A stretch of DNA of 32,164 bases from Pseudomonas sp. LB-090624 (GCF_003205205.1 NZ_QJRL01000041.1:1-32164); one strand, 5' to 3'; positions 1 through 7,970 are shown, counted from the stretch's first letter. Notes: a model not told the origin generated them from the sequence alone. Numbers and translations: made by a program.

Positions 1-217
1 CGAGCGCCGCCCGCGCGGCGCATCGCGAGCTGCGCTCGCTCCTACGTTTGTTTCGGGCCAATGATGCCTGGGGGATTTTCGCGCGAACGCCTTGGGGCAT
101 GGCTTGCTATCGCGTCGTATGAACCAGGCGGTCGCGCGCGCCTGTCACAGGTGTTACTGGCCCGAAACAAACGTAGGAGCGAGCGCAGCTCGCGATGCGC
201 CGCGCGGGCGGCGCTCG
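1..217. repeat. 60-bp perfect inverted repeat, REP-like doublet upstream of ilvE
   Basis: Bases 1-60 are the exact reverse complement of 158-217, separated by a 97-bp centre. The left arm may continue beyond the window. Each arm holds two smaller hairpins. In the right copy these are GCGAGC-gca-GCTCGC at 179-193 and GCGCCGC-gcgg-GCGGCGC at 197-214. Two inverted hairpin-bearing copies with a short centre is the layout of bacterial REP doublets (REPINs), which are common between genes in Pseudomonas and are mobilised in trans by RAYT proteins; no RAYT gene is present here. The centre (61-157) shows no gene I can support. The remaining 218-385 is the ilvE leader, where I see no convincing sigma-70 hexamers. 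Confidence 0.8.
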
Positions 218-385
218 ATCTCCCAGGCGCCAAAAGCCTCGGCGACTGCTACCCCCAATTGCACACCGTATCGCGGCCAATTCGTGACTGGCCGTTCCCG
301 ATCCGCCAAGGATGTATTAAGGTGGCATGGTGCGCATATAACAGCAGCCCGAGCGATCGGGCACTTGCAAGACAATGAGGGTGTC

Positions 386-1405
386 ATGAGCAACGAAAGC
401 ATTAATTGGGACAAGCTGGGTTTCGACTACATCAAGACTGACAAACGCTACCTGTCCGTATGGCGCAATGGCGAGTGGGACAAGGGCACCCTGACCGAAG
501 ACAACGTGCTGCACATCAGTGAAGGCTCCACGGCCCTGCACTACGGCCAGCAGTGCTTCGAAGGCCTCAAGGCCTACCGTTGCAAGGACGGCTCGATCAA
601 CCTGTTCCGACCGGACCAGAACGCCGCCCGCATGCAGCGCAGCTGCGCCCGCCTGCTGATGCCGCAGGTGCCCACCGATGTGTTCATCGAAGCGTGCAAG
701 CAAGTGGTCAAGGCCAACGAAAAGTTCGTGCCCCCGCACGGTAAAGGCGCCCTGTACCTGCGCCCGTTCGTGATCGGCACCGGCGACAACATTGGCGTGC
801 GCACCGCCCCCGAGTTCATCTTCTCGGTATTCGCCATCCCGGTTGGCTCGTACTTCAAGGGCGGCATGAAGCCGCACAACTTCCAGATTTCCAGCTTCGA
901 CCGTGCTGCCCCGCAGGGCACCGGCGCGGCCAAGGTCGGTGGCAACTACGCTGCCAGCCTGCAGCCAGGCGCTGAAGCGAAGAAAGCCAACTTCGCCGAC
1001 GCCATCTACCTGGACCCATTGACCCACACCAAGATCGAAGAAGTCGGCTCGGCCAACTTCTTCGGCATCACCGCCAACAACGAGTTCGTCACCCCGAAAT
1101 CGGCCTCGGTGTTGCCAGGCATCACCCGCCTCTCGCTGATGGAACTGGCGCAGTCGCGTCTGGGCCTGACCGTGATCGAAGGCGATGTCGAGATCAGCAA
1201 GCTGGACCGCTTCATCGAAGCCGGTGCCTGCGGTACCGCAGCCGTGATCACCCCGATCGGCGGCATCGAGTACAACGGCAAGCTGCACGTGTTCCACGAC
1301 CTGGAAAAGGTCGGCCCGGTTACCCAGAAGCTCTACAACGAGCTGACCGGTATCCAGAGCGGCGATGTAGAGGCGCCGGCAGGCTGGATCGTCAAGGTCG
1401 CCTGA
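386..1405 (+). CDS. ilvE: branched-chain amino acid aminotransferase
   Basis: A 339-residue PLP enzyme that reversibly transfers the amino group between leucine, isoleucine or valine and 2-oxoglutarate (EC 2.6.1.42), in the cytoplasm. Family marks are the N-terminal LHYGQQCFEGLKAYR segment, the KVGGNYA motif with Lys183 as the expected PLP Schiff-base lysine, and the C-terminal EVGSANFF and GTAAVITPIGGI phosphate-binding segments. The length matches Pseudomonas IlvE. The ATG at 386 is chosen because the protein then starts MSNESINWDKLGFDYIKTDK, like known homologues, with a GAGG element just upstream. The same frame stays open back to 92, but that part lies in the REP-like repeat and has no family resemblance. 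The gene is monocistronic, ending in a strong terminator. Confidence 0.97.
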   Translation: MSNESINWDKLGFDYIKTDKRYLSVWRNGEWDKGTLTEDNVLHISEGSTALHYGQQCFEGLKAYRCKDGSINLFRPDQNAARMQRSCARLLMPQVPTDVFIEACKQVVKANEKFVPPHGKGALYLRPFVIGTGDNIGVRTAPEFIFSVFAIPVGSYFKGGMKPHNFQISSFDRAAPQGTGAAKVGGNYAASLQPGAEAKKANFADAIYLDPLTHTKIEEVGSANFFGITANNEFVTPKSASVLPGITRLSLMELAQSRLGLTVIEGDVEISKLDRFIEAGACGTAAVITPIGGIEYNGKLHVFHDLEKVGPVTQKLYNELTGIQSGDVEAPAGWIVKVA

Positions 1406-1425
1406 GGCGCTTCAGCTGTATGAGC

Positions 1426-1462
1426 ACGGGGCATGCCAGCAATGGCATGCCCCGTTTTTTTT
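1426..1462 (+). terminator. intrinsic terminator of ilvE
   Basis: A perfect 13-bp stem (1426-1438 with 1443-1455) closes a GCAA tetraloop and runs into eight T residues (1455-1462). It starts 20 bp after the ilvE stop codon. The stem is symmetric but the T-run is only on the plus strand, and the facing gene at 1491 ends 28 bp away. Confidence 0.95.
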
Positions 1463-1490
1463 GCACCAATGAAAGCTTGCGCGGTGAACC

Positions 1491-1919
1491 TTATGCCAGG
1501 CGACGCTGCATCAGCAGGTGCCGGGCTTTGTCGAACGCCCAGTTGTACACCACGGTGTAGGGCAGAATGATCACGAAGAAGCCCAGTTCCACCATGAACG
1601 CCTGCAGCAGCGAAATATCCAGCATCCATGCCGCCACCGGCAGGCACCACACCACCAGGCCGGCTTCGAAGCCAAGACCGTGCACGAAACGCGTTCTGGC
1701 CTTCCAGTTGATGCGTTCGGTTTGCACCCAGCGATCGACCAGTGCGTTGTAGACCATGTTCCACAGCATGGCGATCACCGACAGGGTCACCGCCAGCGCG
1801 CCCGCTGTTGCCAACGACTTGCCCATGATCCAGGACAGCAGCGGCGCACACAGCAGTACCGCAAAAACTTCATAGGCAACGGCGTGGACCAGGCGCTCGG
1901 TGAAAGACACGTTTTTCAT
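1491..1919 (-). CDS. PACE-family (AceI-like) multidrug efflux protein
   Basis: A 142-residue inner-membrane protein with four predicted helices arranged as two bacterial-transmembrane-pair domains. The family hallmarks are visible: the HAVAYE segment with the helix-1 glutamate that AceI uses for proton coupling (residue 17 from the start chosen here), and MLWNMVYNALVDRW, the WNxxxN signature. PACE proteins export cationic biocides such as chlorhexidine or short diamines in exchange for protons; the substrate here is unknown. The ATG at 1919 is preferred over an in-frame ATG 12 bp upstream because GGAA sits 6 nt before it, while the upstream ATG lacks a ribosome site. It is divergent from a LysR gene, the same layout as aceI-aceR in Acinetobacter. 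Confidence 0.9.
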   Translation of the reverse strand: MKNVSFTERLVHAVAYEVFAVLLCAPLLSWIMGKSLATAGALAVTLSVIAMLWNMVYNALVDRWVQTERINWKARTRFVHGLGFEAGLVVWCLPVAAWMLDISLLQAFMVELGFFVIILPYTVVYNWAFDKARHLLMQRRLA

Positions 1920-2011
1920 TGCTAATTCCATCCATTGCGTGAGTCGTGCTTTCCATTTTCTTTGATAGAACTGATACTCGCGATATAGCTACCATCGGTT
2001 TTATCAATACC
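1920..2011. promoter_or_regulatory. divergent control region, PACE gene / LysR gene
   Basis: This 92-bp AT-richer gap separates two divergent start codons and must hold both promoters. LysR regulators usually bind such a gap at T-N11-A dyads. Between 1965 and 1990 there are several GATA/TATC-like half-sites, but I cannot single out one operator or confident promoter hexamers. Confidence 0.4.
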
Positions 2012-2866
2012 ATGCGCTACTCTCCCGAAGCTCTGGTCGCCTTTACCGAAGCCGCCTCGCTAGGTTCGTTTTCTGCGGCAGCACGCAAGCTGCGCAAAAG
2101 CCAGTCCACTGTCAGCATCGCCATTGCCAATTTCGAGGCCGATATCGGCTGCCCGCTGTTTGATCGCAATGGCCGCCACCCCACGCTCAATGAGGCGGGC
2201 AGGCAGGTGCTGAGCCATGTCGAAGCGATTCTCGACGCCAGCGCCCAGCTCGATGCGCTGGCAGTGCGACTGGCGCAAAATGTCGAGGCGCTGGTATCTG
2301 TGGTGATGTCGGACAGCTACAGCGTAACGTTCCAGGGGGCGGTAATGACTCGTTTCGCCCAGCATTACCCCCATACCGAGCTACGCTGCGGCCCGGCGGA
2401 GGACGCTGATGTAATCGAGATGATCCAGCAGGGCCTGGCCCATGTCGGCATCCTTGCCACACAGCCCGGCTACCCCGCCGACGTGGCCGTGGCGCGCTTG
2501 CCGGAGCAGGCAGAGTTCGGCGTGTATGTCGCCAGCGAGCATCCGCTGGCGAGCCTGGCGCAGGTACAGACGCAGCATCTGGAGAACGCACGACAGCTGT
2601 ATATCAAGACCTATGCCCCCAGCCTGCACCATGGCCGCGGCCGAGCGTGGTCGGCACCGGATTACCTTACCCTGCTGGAGTTCGCCGTGCGCGGGTTTGG
2701 CTGGGCCGAACTGCCCAGGGCGCTGGTGAAACGGTTTGGCAACGAGCTGGTGGAGCTGCAGATAGCGGGTTACCCCCGGCGGGTGGATATGGACGTGGCC
2801 TGGTCGAGCCGGCGTGCCTTGGGGCCGGCCGGGCAATGGCTGGTGGGAGAGATGCTGGGGCAATAG
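2012..2866 (+). CDS. LysR-family transcriptional regulator
   Basis: A 284-residue regulator with the N-terminal winged helix-turn-helix (residues about 5-63; AASLGSFSAAARKL, then SQSTVSIAIANFE) followed by the two-lobed LysR substrate domain (about 90-280). ATG 2012 places the HTH a few residues from the start, as usual in the family. A GTG at 1946 would extend it into the divergent promoter and is unlikely. No good Shine-Dalgarno sequence precedes either start. In Acinetobacter the LysR protein AceR activates the divergent PACE gene aceI; by position this protein is the likely controller of the efflux gene at 1491-1919. The effector is unknown. Confidence 0.9.
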   Translation: MRYSPEALVAFTEAASLGSFSAAARKLRKSQSTVSIAIANFEADIGCPLFDRNGRHPTLNEAGRQVLSHVEAILDASAQLDALAVRLAQNVEALVSVVMSDSYSVTFQGAVMTRFAQHYPHTELRCGPAEDADVIEMIQQGLAHVGILATQPGYPADVAVARLPEQAEFGVYVASEHPLASLAQVQTQHLENARQLYIKTYAPSLHHGRGRAWSAPDYLTLLEFAVRGFGWAELPRALVKRFGNELVELQIAGYPRRVDMDVAWSSRRALGPAGQWLVGEMLGQ

Positions 2867-2906
2867 TTGTGTCGCCTGCACGAACTTGAAGTGCGCCCAG
2901 ACACAA
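2867..2906. repeat. inverted repeat after the LysR gene
   Basis: TTGTGTC at 2867-2873 is the reverse complement of GACACAA at 2900-2906, with an inner GCAC/GTGC pair. It begins directly after the LysR stop codon. It could act as a 3' hairpin, but no T-run follows, so it is not called a terminator. The rest of the gap to 2984 shows nothing supportable. Confidence 0.4.
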
Positions 2907-2984
2907 TATGCGGGCTACTCGCGTAGCAAGGCGCACGTTGGCCAGGACCATGTCAGGGCTGCGGGGTTGCAGTGATTTGCGGGC

Positions 2985-3878
2985 TCAATCCCCCGCTGCC
3001 ACATCCACCACTTTCCAGCTGTCATCCGGGTCGAAGCGCTTCATCGCCTTGGCCAGCCTGTCGCCGTGCGGCCCGAGGTCTTTTTCGAACACCTGGCCGT
3101 CATGGCTGATCATGAAGCTCATCACCCCGGTGTCGTCGTAGCTGGCCGGCCAGGCGACCATGGCGAAGCCACGGCTCATTTGGTTGCCGATCAGGTAGCT
3201 GTAGGCGCCACCGGGGGCGGACGGGCCTTGTGCGTCCAAGATGCGGAAGTGGTAGCCATACCAGTCATCACCCACCACATCCTGGCCAAACAGCGGCCCC
3301 AGCGGGCTGACCTGGCCATCGCCGTCGTCATCCCAATACAGCCCGTCATGCTTGCCGGGCTCGCTGAAAATTTTCTGCGCGTACTCCAGCGCACCGTTGC
3401 CGTTGCGGTCCTGGCTGGCATAGTCCATCTGCGCATCGTGGTAAGCCAATAACGCCTGCATCGCGCCCAGTTCGTTGCGGCCGATGCGCCGGGCGCGGAT
3501 TTCGGTGCTGCCGGCCTTGAGGTCGAAGCGCCAGCCCTGGCTGCTTCTGGTCAACGGTATGGGCAAAGTCCAGTGATCACTGCCCACCGCCAGGATGCCC
3601 TTGCCCTCGCCTGCCATGTCGATACTGTGCTGCGCGCGATACTGCTCCAGAAAGGTGTCCACGTCGCTGCGCTGCACACCACCACGCGGTATGTAGGTGC
3701 GCCAGTCATCACCCAGCAACTGGGCCAGGCGGGCTTCATCGGCCTTTTCCGTGCCCAGCGCCGCAATGAAGGACTCCACGGCCTTCTCCGGCGTCGGGAA
3801 TGCCTCCTGGGCAGCCGCCAGGGAGGCCCATGCCAAGCCGGTCGCAAGCAGCATTGCTGCAAATACTGGACGTTTCAT
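2985..3878 (-). CDS. secreted DUF2950-family protein
   Basis: A 297-residue protein with a clear Sec signal peptide (MKRPVFAAMLLATGLAWASLAAA, cleavage near residue 23), so probably periplasmic. It resembles DUF2950: an N-terminal helical segment (FPTPEKAVESFIAALG) and a C-terminal part rich in Asp, Gly and aromatic residues (GLYWDDDGDG, DWYGYHFRIL, GFAMVAWPASYDDTGVMSFMI). No catalytic motif is recognisable and the biochemical role is unknown. Its ATG overlaps the stop of the upstream DUF3300 gene by 4 bp, and GGAGGAGGT before it gives a strong ribosome site, so the two are surely co-translated. Confidence 0.88.
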   Translation of the reverse strand: MKRPVFAAMLLATGLAWASLAAAQEAFPTPEKAVESFIAALGTEKADEARLAQLLGDDWRTYIPRGGVQRSDVDTFLEQYRAQHSIDMAGEGKGILAVGSDHWTLPIPLTRSSQGWRFDLKAGSTEIRARRIGRNELGAMQALLAYHDAQMDYASQDRNGNGALEYAQKIFSEPGKHDGLYWDDDGDGQVSPLGPLFGQDVVGDDWYGYHFRILDAQGPSAPGGAYSYLIGNQMSRGFAMVAWPASYDDTGVMSFMISHDGQVFEKDLGPHGDRLAKAMKRFDPDDSWKVVDVAAGD

Positions 3879-5254
3879 CGACGACCTCCTCCGCCACGAC
3901 GCACTGGCGCACTGGGTCGGGAGATCTGGTGGCCGGCAGCACGGGATGCACTGGGCCGCTGGGCAAATGACTGGCTGGTGTGCCCGCGGTTGGCCTGCAT
4001 ACTGGTGCGCGCCGGCGAGCGCACGCCGTCAAAGGCATTGTTCTGCGCCCGGCCGGCGCTGTTGGCCGGCCGGTTCTGTGCCACCTGCCGGCCTTGGGCA
4101 TTGCGTGTTTCCTGGCGACGGTCGGTTGCTCTGGCATTGTCGCCACCGGATTGCATGCGGTTGCCCGCCGAATTGCCCACCTTCGCTTCGCGCATTTGCT
4201 GGCGTGCCTGGCGGTTGTCGGTGGCCGGGCGTTCGATACCCGCGCGGTCCATCGAGGCCCGAGCCTTGTCCCGAGCTTGCGCCCGCTGCGCGTCGTCGCC
4301 CCGGAAGGCAGTGCGTTGGGTGGCGCCGTCCAGTTGGCGGCCATACTGCTGGCGGCTGCGGGCATCGCGGTAAGGCACGCCTTCACGGTTGGCGGCATTG
4401 TGCTGCCATTTGTTCTGGTTGTTGGTGATGCGGTTGTTGGCGTTGATATTGTTGTAACGGTTGACGTCGATATCGATGTCATTGTTGCCCCAGTCGCAGT
4501 CGCCCCATAACGAGGCGACGATCGCGACGCCGGTACCGAAGGCCAGGCCGGCCACCAGCGCGGAACCAGGGTAGTACATCGGCGGCGGCGGGTAGTACAC
4601 CGGCGGTGAAGCCGGGTAGGCCCAGGTACCATAGGTGGTGGTCGGGTTGTAGCTGGGCACGTACACCACTTGCGGGTCGGCCGGCTGAATGATGATGGTG
4701 GATGGGGGGCTGCTGGCAGCCTGTGGCGCCGGTACGGCTTGCACGGTCACGTTCTGGTACTGGTTGCTTTGCAGGTTGCCGGCCGCCTGTGCCTGGTGAC
4801 GCAAACGCTGCACCGCGCCCATGACATCGTCGGGCTGCGCGAGAAACGCATCACCCAGGCGCTGCACCCACACCGGGTCCTGGCCCAGGGTCGCCAACAG
4901 CTGCGGGAAGGCTACCAGCGCTTGCACGCTCGGGTCCCACGGCTGCTTCGCCACCTGTTTCACCGCATCATCGCCCGACGCCTTGGGGTTGGCCTTGGAC
5001 CAGGTCACAGCTTCGCTCACCTGCCCCGGGTAAGTGGCCGCCATCAATACCTGGGCCAGCAGCGGATCGGGGTACAACGCAACCGGCGCCAGCATCTGGT
5101 CCAGTTGCTCTTGCGTGAACACCGGGGTCTTGGCCGCGACCGTCTCGGCCTGCGGGACTGGGTCGGGGGCTGGTACGTCTTGCGCCAGCACCAGGCCGGG
5201 CGCCGCGTTCAGGCACATCAGTGCCGACAGCAAAGCAAACAATGGCATGCGCAT
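3875..5254 (-). CDS. secreted DUF3300-family protein
   Basis: A 459-residue protein with a signal peptide (MRMPLFALLSALMCLNAAPGLVLA). Residues about 45-165 form the conserved DUF3300 core, with LDQMLAPVALYPDPLLAQVL and ATYPGQVSEAVTW. A Pro/Tyr-rich hydrophobic stretch follows (YYPPPPMYYPGSALVAGLAFGTG region), then an Asn/Asp-rich segment and a long, low-complexity, Arg/Gln/Ala-rich basic tail ending in RRGGGGRR. The tail looks disordered and could bind nucleic acid or an acidic surface polymer, but that is only inference. GGGGA six nt before ATG 5254 supports this start. It is the first gene of a two-gene operon with DUF2950; the two families often occur together. Function unknown. Confidence 0.88.
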   Translation of the reverse strand: MRMPLFALLSALMCLNAAPGLVLAQDVPAPDPVPQAETVAAKTPVFTQEQLDQMLAPVALYPDPLLAQVLMAATYPGQVSEAVTWSKANPKASGDDAVKQVAKQPWDPSVQALVAFPQLLATLGQDPVWVQRLGDAFLAQPDDVMGAVQRLRHQAQAAGNLQSNQYQNVTVQAVPAPQAASSPPSTIIIQPADPQVVYVPSYNPTTTYGTWAYPASPPVYYPPPPMYYPGSALVAGLAFGTGVAIVASLWGDCDWGNNDIDIDVNRYNNINANNRITNNQNKWQHNAANREGVPYRDARSRQQYGRQLDGATQRTAFRGDDAQRAQARDKARASMDRAGIERPATDNRQARQQMREAKVGNSAGNRMQSGGDNARATDRRQETRNAQGRQVAQNRPANSAGRAQNNAFDGVRSPARTSMQANRGHTSQSFAQRPSASRAAGHQISRPSAPVRRGGGGRR

Positions 5255-5459
5255 CGCTTATCCCCAGGAGGTCAGATCGCGTGGGTTAAGGGTAGCAATG
5301 GCGATGCTTTTGGCCAGATGCAAGGACGCCAACTTTTAGCACTGATGCTCCCGTCAATAGTGACTATCGAACAAGGCAATTTCTACTGATCGCGCAGGCT
5401 CAATAACCTAGCCCCATCGATTCGAACCTGGCGAATCCCCTGCATTCCGGAGCTGCTCG

Positions 5460-5711
5460 ATGAACACCATGGCCCACTTCCTCCGCACTGCCCTGGCCGC
5501 TGCCAGCATTGCTGTACTGGCCGGTTGTGCCAGCCACCCCGAACTGCGCCCGTACAGTGCCGACGAAACCCGTCAACTGCAACTGGAAGCCTTGCAGCGC
5601 CGTGGCCTTTCGCTGGAGGACTATGAACAGCAACGGCGGGTGATCCAGCGTGCCGGCAACCTGCCAGTAGTGACCGAAGCCGCCGATGCCGACCGTTCGA
5701 CCAAAGGCTGA
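5460..5711 (+). CDS. small predicted lipoprotein
   Basis: An 83-residue protein with a type II signal peptide: the hydrophobic stretch ends in the lipobox LAGC with Cys23 as the expected acylated residue. The mature part is short, charged and helical (DETRQLQLEALQRRGLSLEDYEQQRRVIQ). GGAG lies 7 nt before the ATG. I do not recognise a family beyond a small Pseudomonas lipoprotein. It is divergent from the DUF3300 operon and 80 bp before the TorF-like gene; a 12-bp palindrome, ACCTGCACAGGT, sits at 5740-5751 in that gap. Confidence 0.8.
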   Translation: MNTMAHFLRTALAAASIAVLAGCASHPELRPYSADETRQLQLEALQRRGLSLEDYEQQRRVIQRAGNLPVVTEAADADRSTKG

Positions 5712-5791
5712 GCGGGCCAGGCAAAGGTTCCCTCCTTACACCTGCACAGGTATTCTTACCGCTCAACCGCAAGCCTTCCAGGATGGAGACC

Positions 5792-6511
5792 ATGTTCAGG
5801 CCCCTTCTGTTGCTGAGCGCTGCCTTGCTGTTCAGCCCCATGCTGCCGGCCCAGCAGATGACACGCGAATTGGGCGATTTCGACTTCACCCTTGGCACCA
5901 CCCCCTCGCGCAGCATGGCCCAGGGGCTGATCTCACCCAGTGCCGTCGGCGCCTTCCACGGTGGCCTCGACCTCGGCCACGCCAGTGGCTGGTACCTGGG
6001 CCAGTACGCCCCGAGCATGGGCGTAACCCCGAACTCCACCCTGCGCCTGGACAGTTACGTGGGCTACAAGCATCACTTCGACAGCACCTTGGGCTATGAG
6101 GTAGGGTTGATCCATTACAGCCAGCCAAACATCGCCGGCCCCGACAGCTACGCGCTCTACGGCGGCGTCTCGGTACTGGGCAGTCGTTTCGGTGGCGCGC
6201 TGCGCAACAACCCCGACAACCGCACTGGCACGCTGTTCGCCGACTTTGGCCAACTGCCGCTGTTCGATGTCGACCTCACCGTCAAGCTGGCACACCACCG
6301 CCTGGGCACACCGTTTACCATTGGTGATGGCAGCCAGGTGGATGCCTTTTCAGACTGGTCGCTGGAGCTGTCGCGGCCTTGGCTGGGGATCGACCTGAAC
6401 CTGATCTACAGCAACTCCAGCCTGAGTGGCGCCAGCTGCGATGCCTATTCGGGCATCAATACCTATTGCGACAGCGTCGTCACGCTCAAGGCCCAGCGCG
6501 CCTTTTTTTAA
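5792..6511 (+). CDS. TorF-family putative outer-membrane porin
   Basis: A 239-residue protein with a signal peptide (MFRPLLLLSAALLFSPMLPA, cleavage before QQ). The mature part alternates short amphipathic strands (GGLDLGHASGWYLGQY, STLRLDSYVGYKHHF, YALYGGVSVLG) and ends in Phe (AFF), the usual signal for outer-membrane barrel insertion. The pattern fits the TorF/TIGR02001 conserved barrel family; the pore function is unproven. ATG 5792 is preferred over ATG 5783 because AGGATGGAG then acts as ribosome site and the signal peptide starts normally. Its stop overlaps the stop of the convergent transporter gene within a TTAA sequence. Confidence 0.82.
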   Translation: MFRPLLLLSAALLFSPMLPAQQMTRELGDFDFTLGTTPSRSMAQGLISPSAVGAFHGGLDLGHASGWYLGQYAPSMGVTPNSTLRLDSYVGYKHHFDSTLGYEVGLIHYSQPNIAGPDSYALYGGVSVLGSRFGGALRNNPDNRTGTLFADFGQLPLFDVDLTVKLAHHRLGTPFTIGDGSQVDAFSDWSLELSRPWLGIDLNLIYSNSSLSGASCDAYSGINTYCDSVVTLKAQRAFF

Positions 6512-7383
6512 CGGCGCGGCACCAGCGCCAGGGCGATACCGCCCAACACCACTGCACAGGCAATCAACAAGCGTAACGAAAGCGTCTCACCGATCAGGGC
6601 AACCCCGCCCAGTGCCGCAATCACCGGCACACTCAGCTGCAGCGTCGCCGCCTGTTGCGCACTCACCTGCCTGACCACCCCATACCACACGGCGTAACCG
6701 GCACCCGACGCCAGCACCCCTGAGCCCAAGCCGTACAACACGCCGACCGGGGTGAGGTGGGGGCCGCCAGTACCCAGCAACAGCACCGGCGCCAACAGCA
6801 CGAGACAAGGCAGGCTGCGGGCAAAATTGCCGGCCGTGTCGGCCAACGGCCTGGGCGAGCCTTTGCCCAGCAGCGAATACACTCCCCAGGCCACACCGGA
6901 CAGCGCCATCAGCAAGGCGCTGGCAACAGGTGGCGCCGAAGTACCGGGCAACAGCAATACCAGCAGGCCAACGAACGCGATCAGCATGCCCACCAGCATA
7001 CGCACAGTGATGCGTTCGCCTTTGTACCAGGCAAAACCGAACATGGTGATCTGCACGGCGCCGAACAGCAGCAGGGCGCCGGCCCCGGCCCCGAGGTGCA
7101 AGTAGGCCGCAGCAAACAGGAAGGCATAGAGGAACAGTGCCAGGCCACCTCGCCAACTTCCACCCATGCGCTGCGCCGGCCTGCGCACGCGTATCAGCAG
7201 CAACAGGAACAAGGCACCGCTGGCCAGACGCACCATAGTGAAGGATGCAGGGTCGATTGCCCCGTCTTTCAGCGCCAGCCGGCAGAACACCGAGTTGGCG
7301 GCAAACGCCACCAGGCTGAACAATGCAGGCCAGAGCCAGGCCCGCGCCCTGCGGTCGGTAAGCGTGGTGGTGCCGGTGCTCAT
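6508..7383 (-). CDS. EamA/DMT-superfamily transporter
   Basis: A 291-residue inner-membrane protein with about ten hydrophobic helices in two repeated EamA halves (about residues 15-140 and 150-288). Typical features are the opening FAANSVFCRLAL, the GAGAGALLLFGAVQITMF segment after helix 4, and the second-half SGVAWGVYSLLGK. Members export amino acids or other metabolites; the substrate cannot be read from sequence. ATG 7383 begins MSTGTTTLTD and is preceded by AGGTG at 8 nt. The frame stays open further upstream, but that stretch lacks membrane character. It is convergent with the TorF-like gene, with a 4-bp overlap of the two stop codons. Confidence 0.9.
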   Translation of the reverse strand: MSTGTTTLTDRRARAWLWPALFSLVAFAANSVFCRLALKDGAIDPASFTMVRLASGALFLLLLIRVRRPAQRMGGSWRGGLALFLYAFLFAAAYLHLGAGAGALLLFGAVQITMFGFAWYKGERITVRMLVGMLIAFVGLLVLLLPGTSAPPVASALLMALSGVAWGVYSLLGKGSPRPLADTAGNFARSLPCLVLLAPVLLLGTGGPHLTPVGVLYGLGSGVLASGAGYAVWYGVVRQVSAQQAATLQLSVPVIAALGGVALIGETLSLRLLIACAVVLGGIALALVPRR

Positions 7384-7496
7384 GGTGGCGTCACCTCTGA
7401 GTGGATTTGTTCTTGTAGCGGCAATGTAGTCAGGACCGGCACCGATACACAAGGAACAATCCACCGTGGTGGCTGGCACAGGGTGCGCCCGCTTCA

Positions 7497-7907
7497 TTAC
7501 GTTGCGGCCACGGCCTCGATTTCCACCAGCATGCCGTCCAGCGCCAACCGGGGTACCGGGATCAGTGTACAAGTCGGTTTCAGGTGCGGGCCCCAGGCCC
7601 TGTCGGCTTCGGCCACCCATTCGCGCAGGCGCGGTTCGGCGTGATCGACAATCAGCAGGGTCAGCTTGAACACCTGGGCCAGGCCGGCACCTCTCGATGC
7701 CAGCGCCAGCTCCAGGTTGGCCAATGCCTGGCGGGCCTGTTCGCTGAACAGCGGCGACAACTGCCCGTTGCTGTCCTCCCCTCCCTGGCCGGCGATGTAC
7801 AGCAGGCGGCTGCCGGCGCGCACCTCCGCGACATGGGAGTAGGCGTTGGCACTGGGGTCGTAAAGGCCTGCGGGGTTGGTTAGCTGGAATGCGCGTGGTT
7901 GGGTCAT
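7497..7907 (-). CDS. RidA/YjgF-family protein lacking the usual active-site Arg
   Basis: A 136-residue single-domain protein with the Rid fold signature in the C-terminal half (FSEQARQALANLELALASRG, LIPVPRLALDGMLVEIEAVA). Archetypal RidA hydrolyses reactive enamines/imines and carries an Arg in the ARSCVEVARLP segment. The equivalent segment here is PTCTLIPVPRLA, with no Arg at that place, so it is more likely one of the non-RidA Rid subgroups, with uncertain activity. A GAGGG ribosome site lies 7 nt before ATG 7907. A MerR-type promoter candidate lies 33 bp upstream of the start. Confidence 0.88.
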   Translation of the reverse strand: MTQPRAFQLTNPAGLYDPSANAYSHVAEVRAGSRLLYIAGQGGEDSNGQLSPLFSEQARQALANLELALASRGAGLAQVFKLTLLIVDHAEPRLREWVAEADRAWGPHLKPTCTLIPVPRLALDGMLVEIEAVAAT

Positions 7908-7939
7908 GACAAGCCCTCGCTCGATGGGAAGAGCGGCGC

Positions 7940-7970
7940 AGTTTCGGACCTTAAGTTAAGTCGAGGTCAA
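7940..7970 (-). promoter_or_regulatory. MerR/SoxR-type promoter candidate for the RidA-like gene
   Basis: Read on the minus strand there is a -35 TTGACC (7970-7965), a 19-bp spacer and a weak -10 GAAACT (7945-7940). The long spacer holds an imperfect dyad, CCTTAAGTTAAGTCGAGG on the plus strand (7949-7966). It matches 15 of 18 bases of the SoxR box consensus as I remember it, CCTCAAGTTAACTTGAGG. An overlong spacer filled by a CCT...AGG dyad is the hallmark of MerR-family activated promoters. Which regulator binds is inference. Confidence 0.55.

Noticed and set aside
92..385. In-frame upstream extension of ilvE
   Set aside because: It runs through the REP-like arm and has no IlvE family resemblance; ATG 386 has a ribosome site and the conserved N-terminus.
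317..1297. Open frame of 326 codons antisense to ilvE
   Set aside because: IlvE is certain on the plus strand and the antisense product has no recognisable fold.
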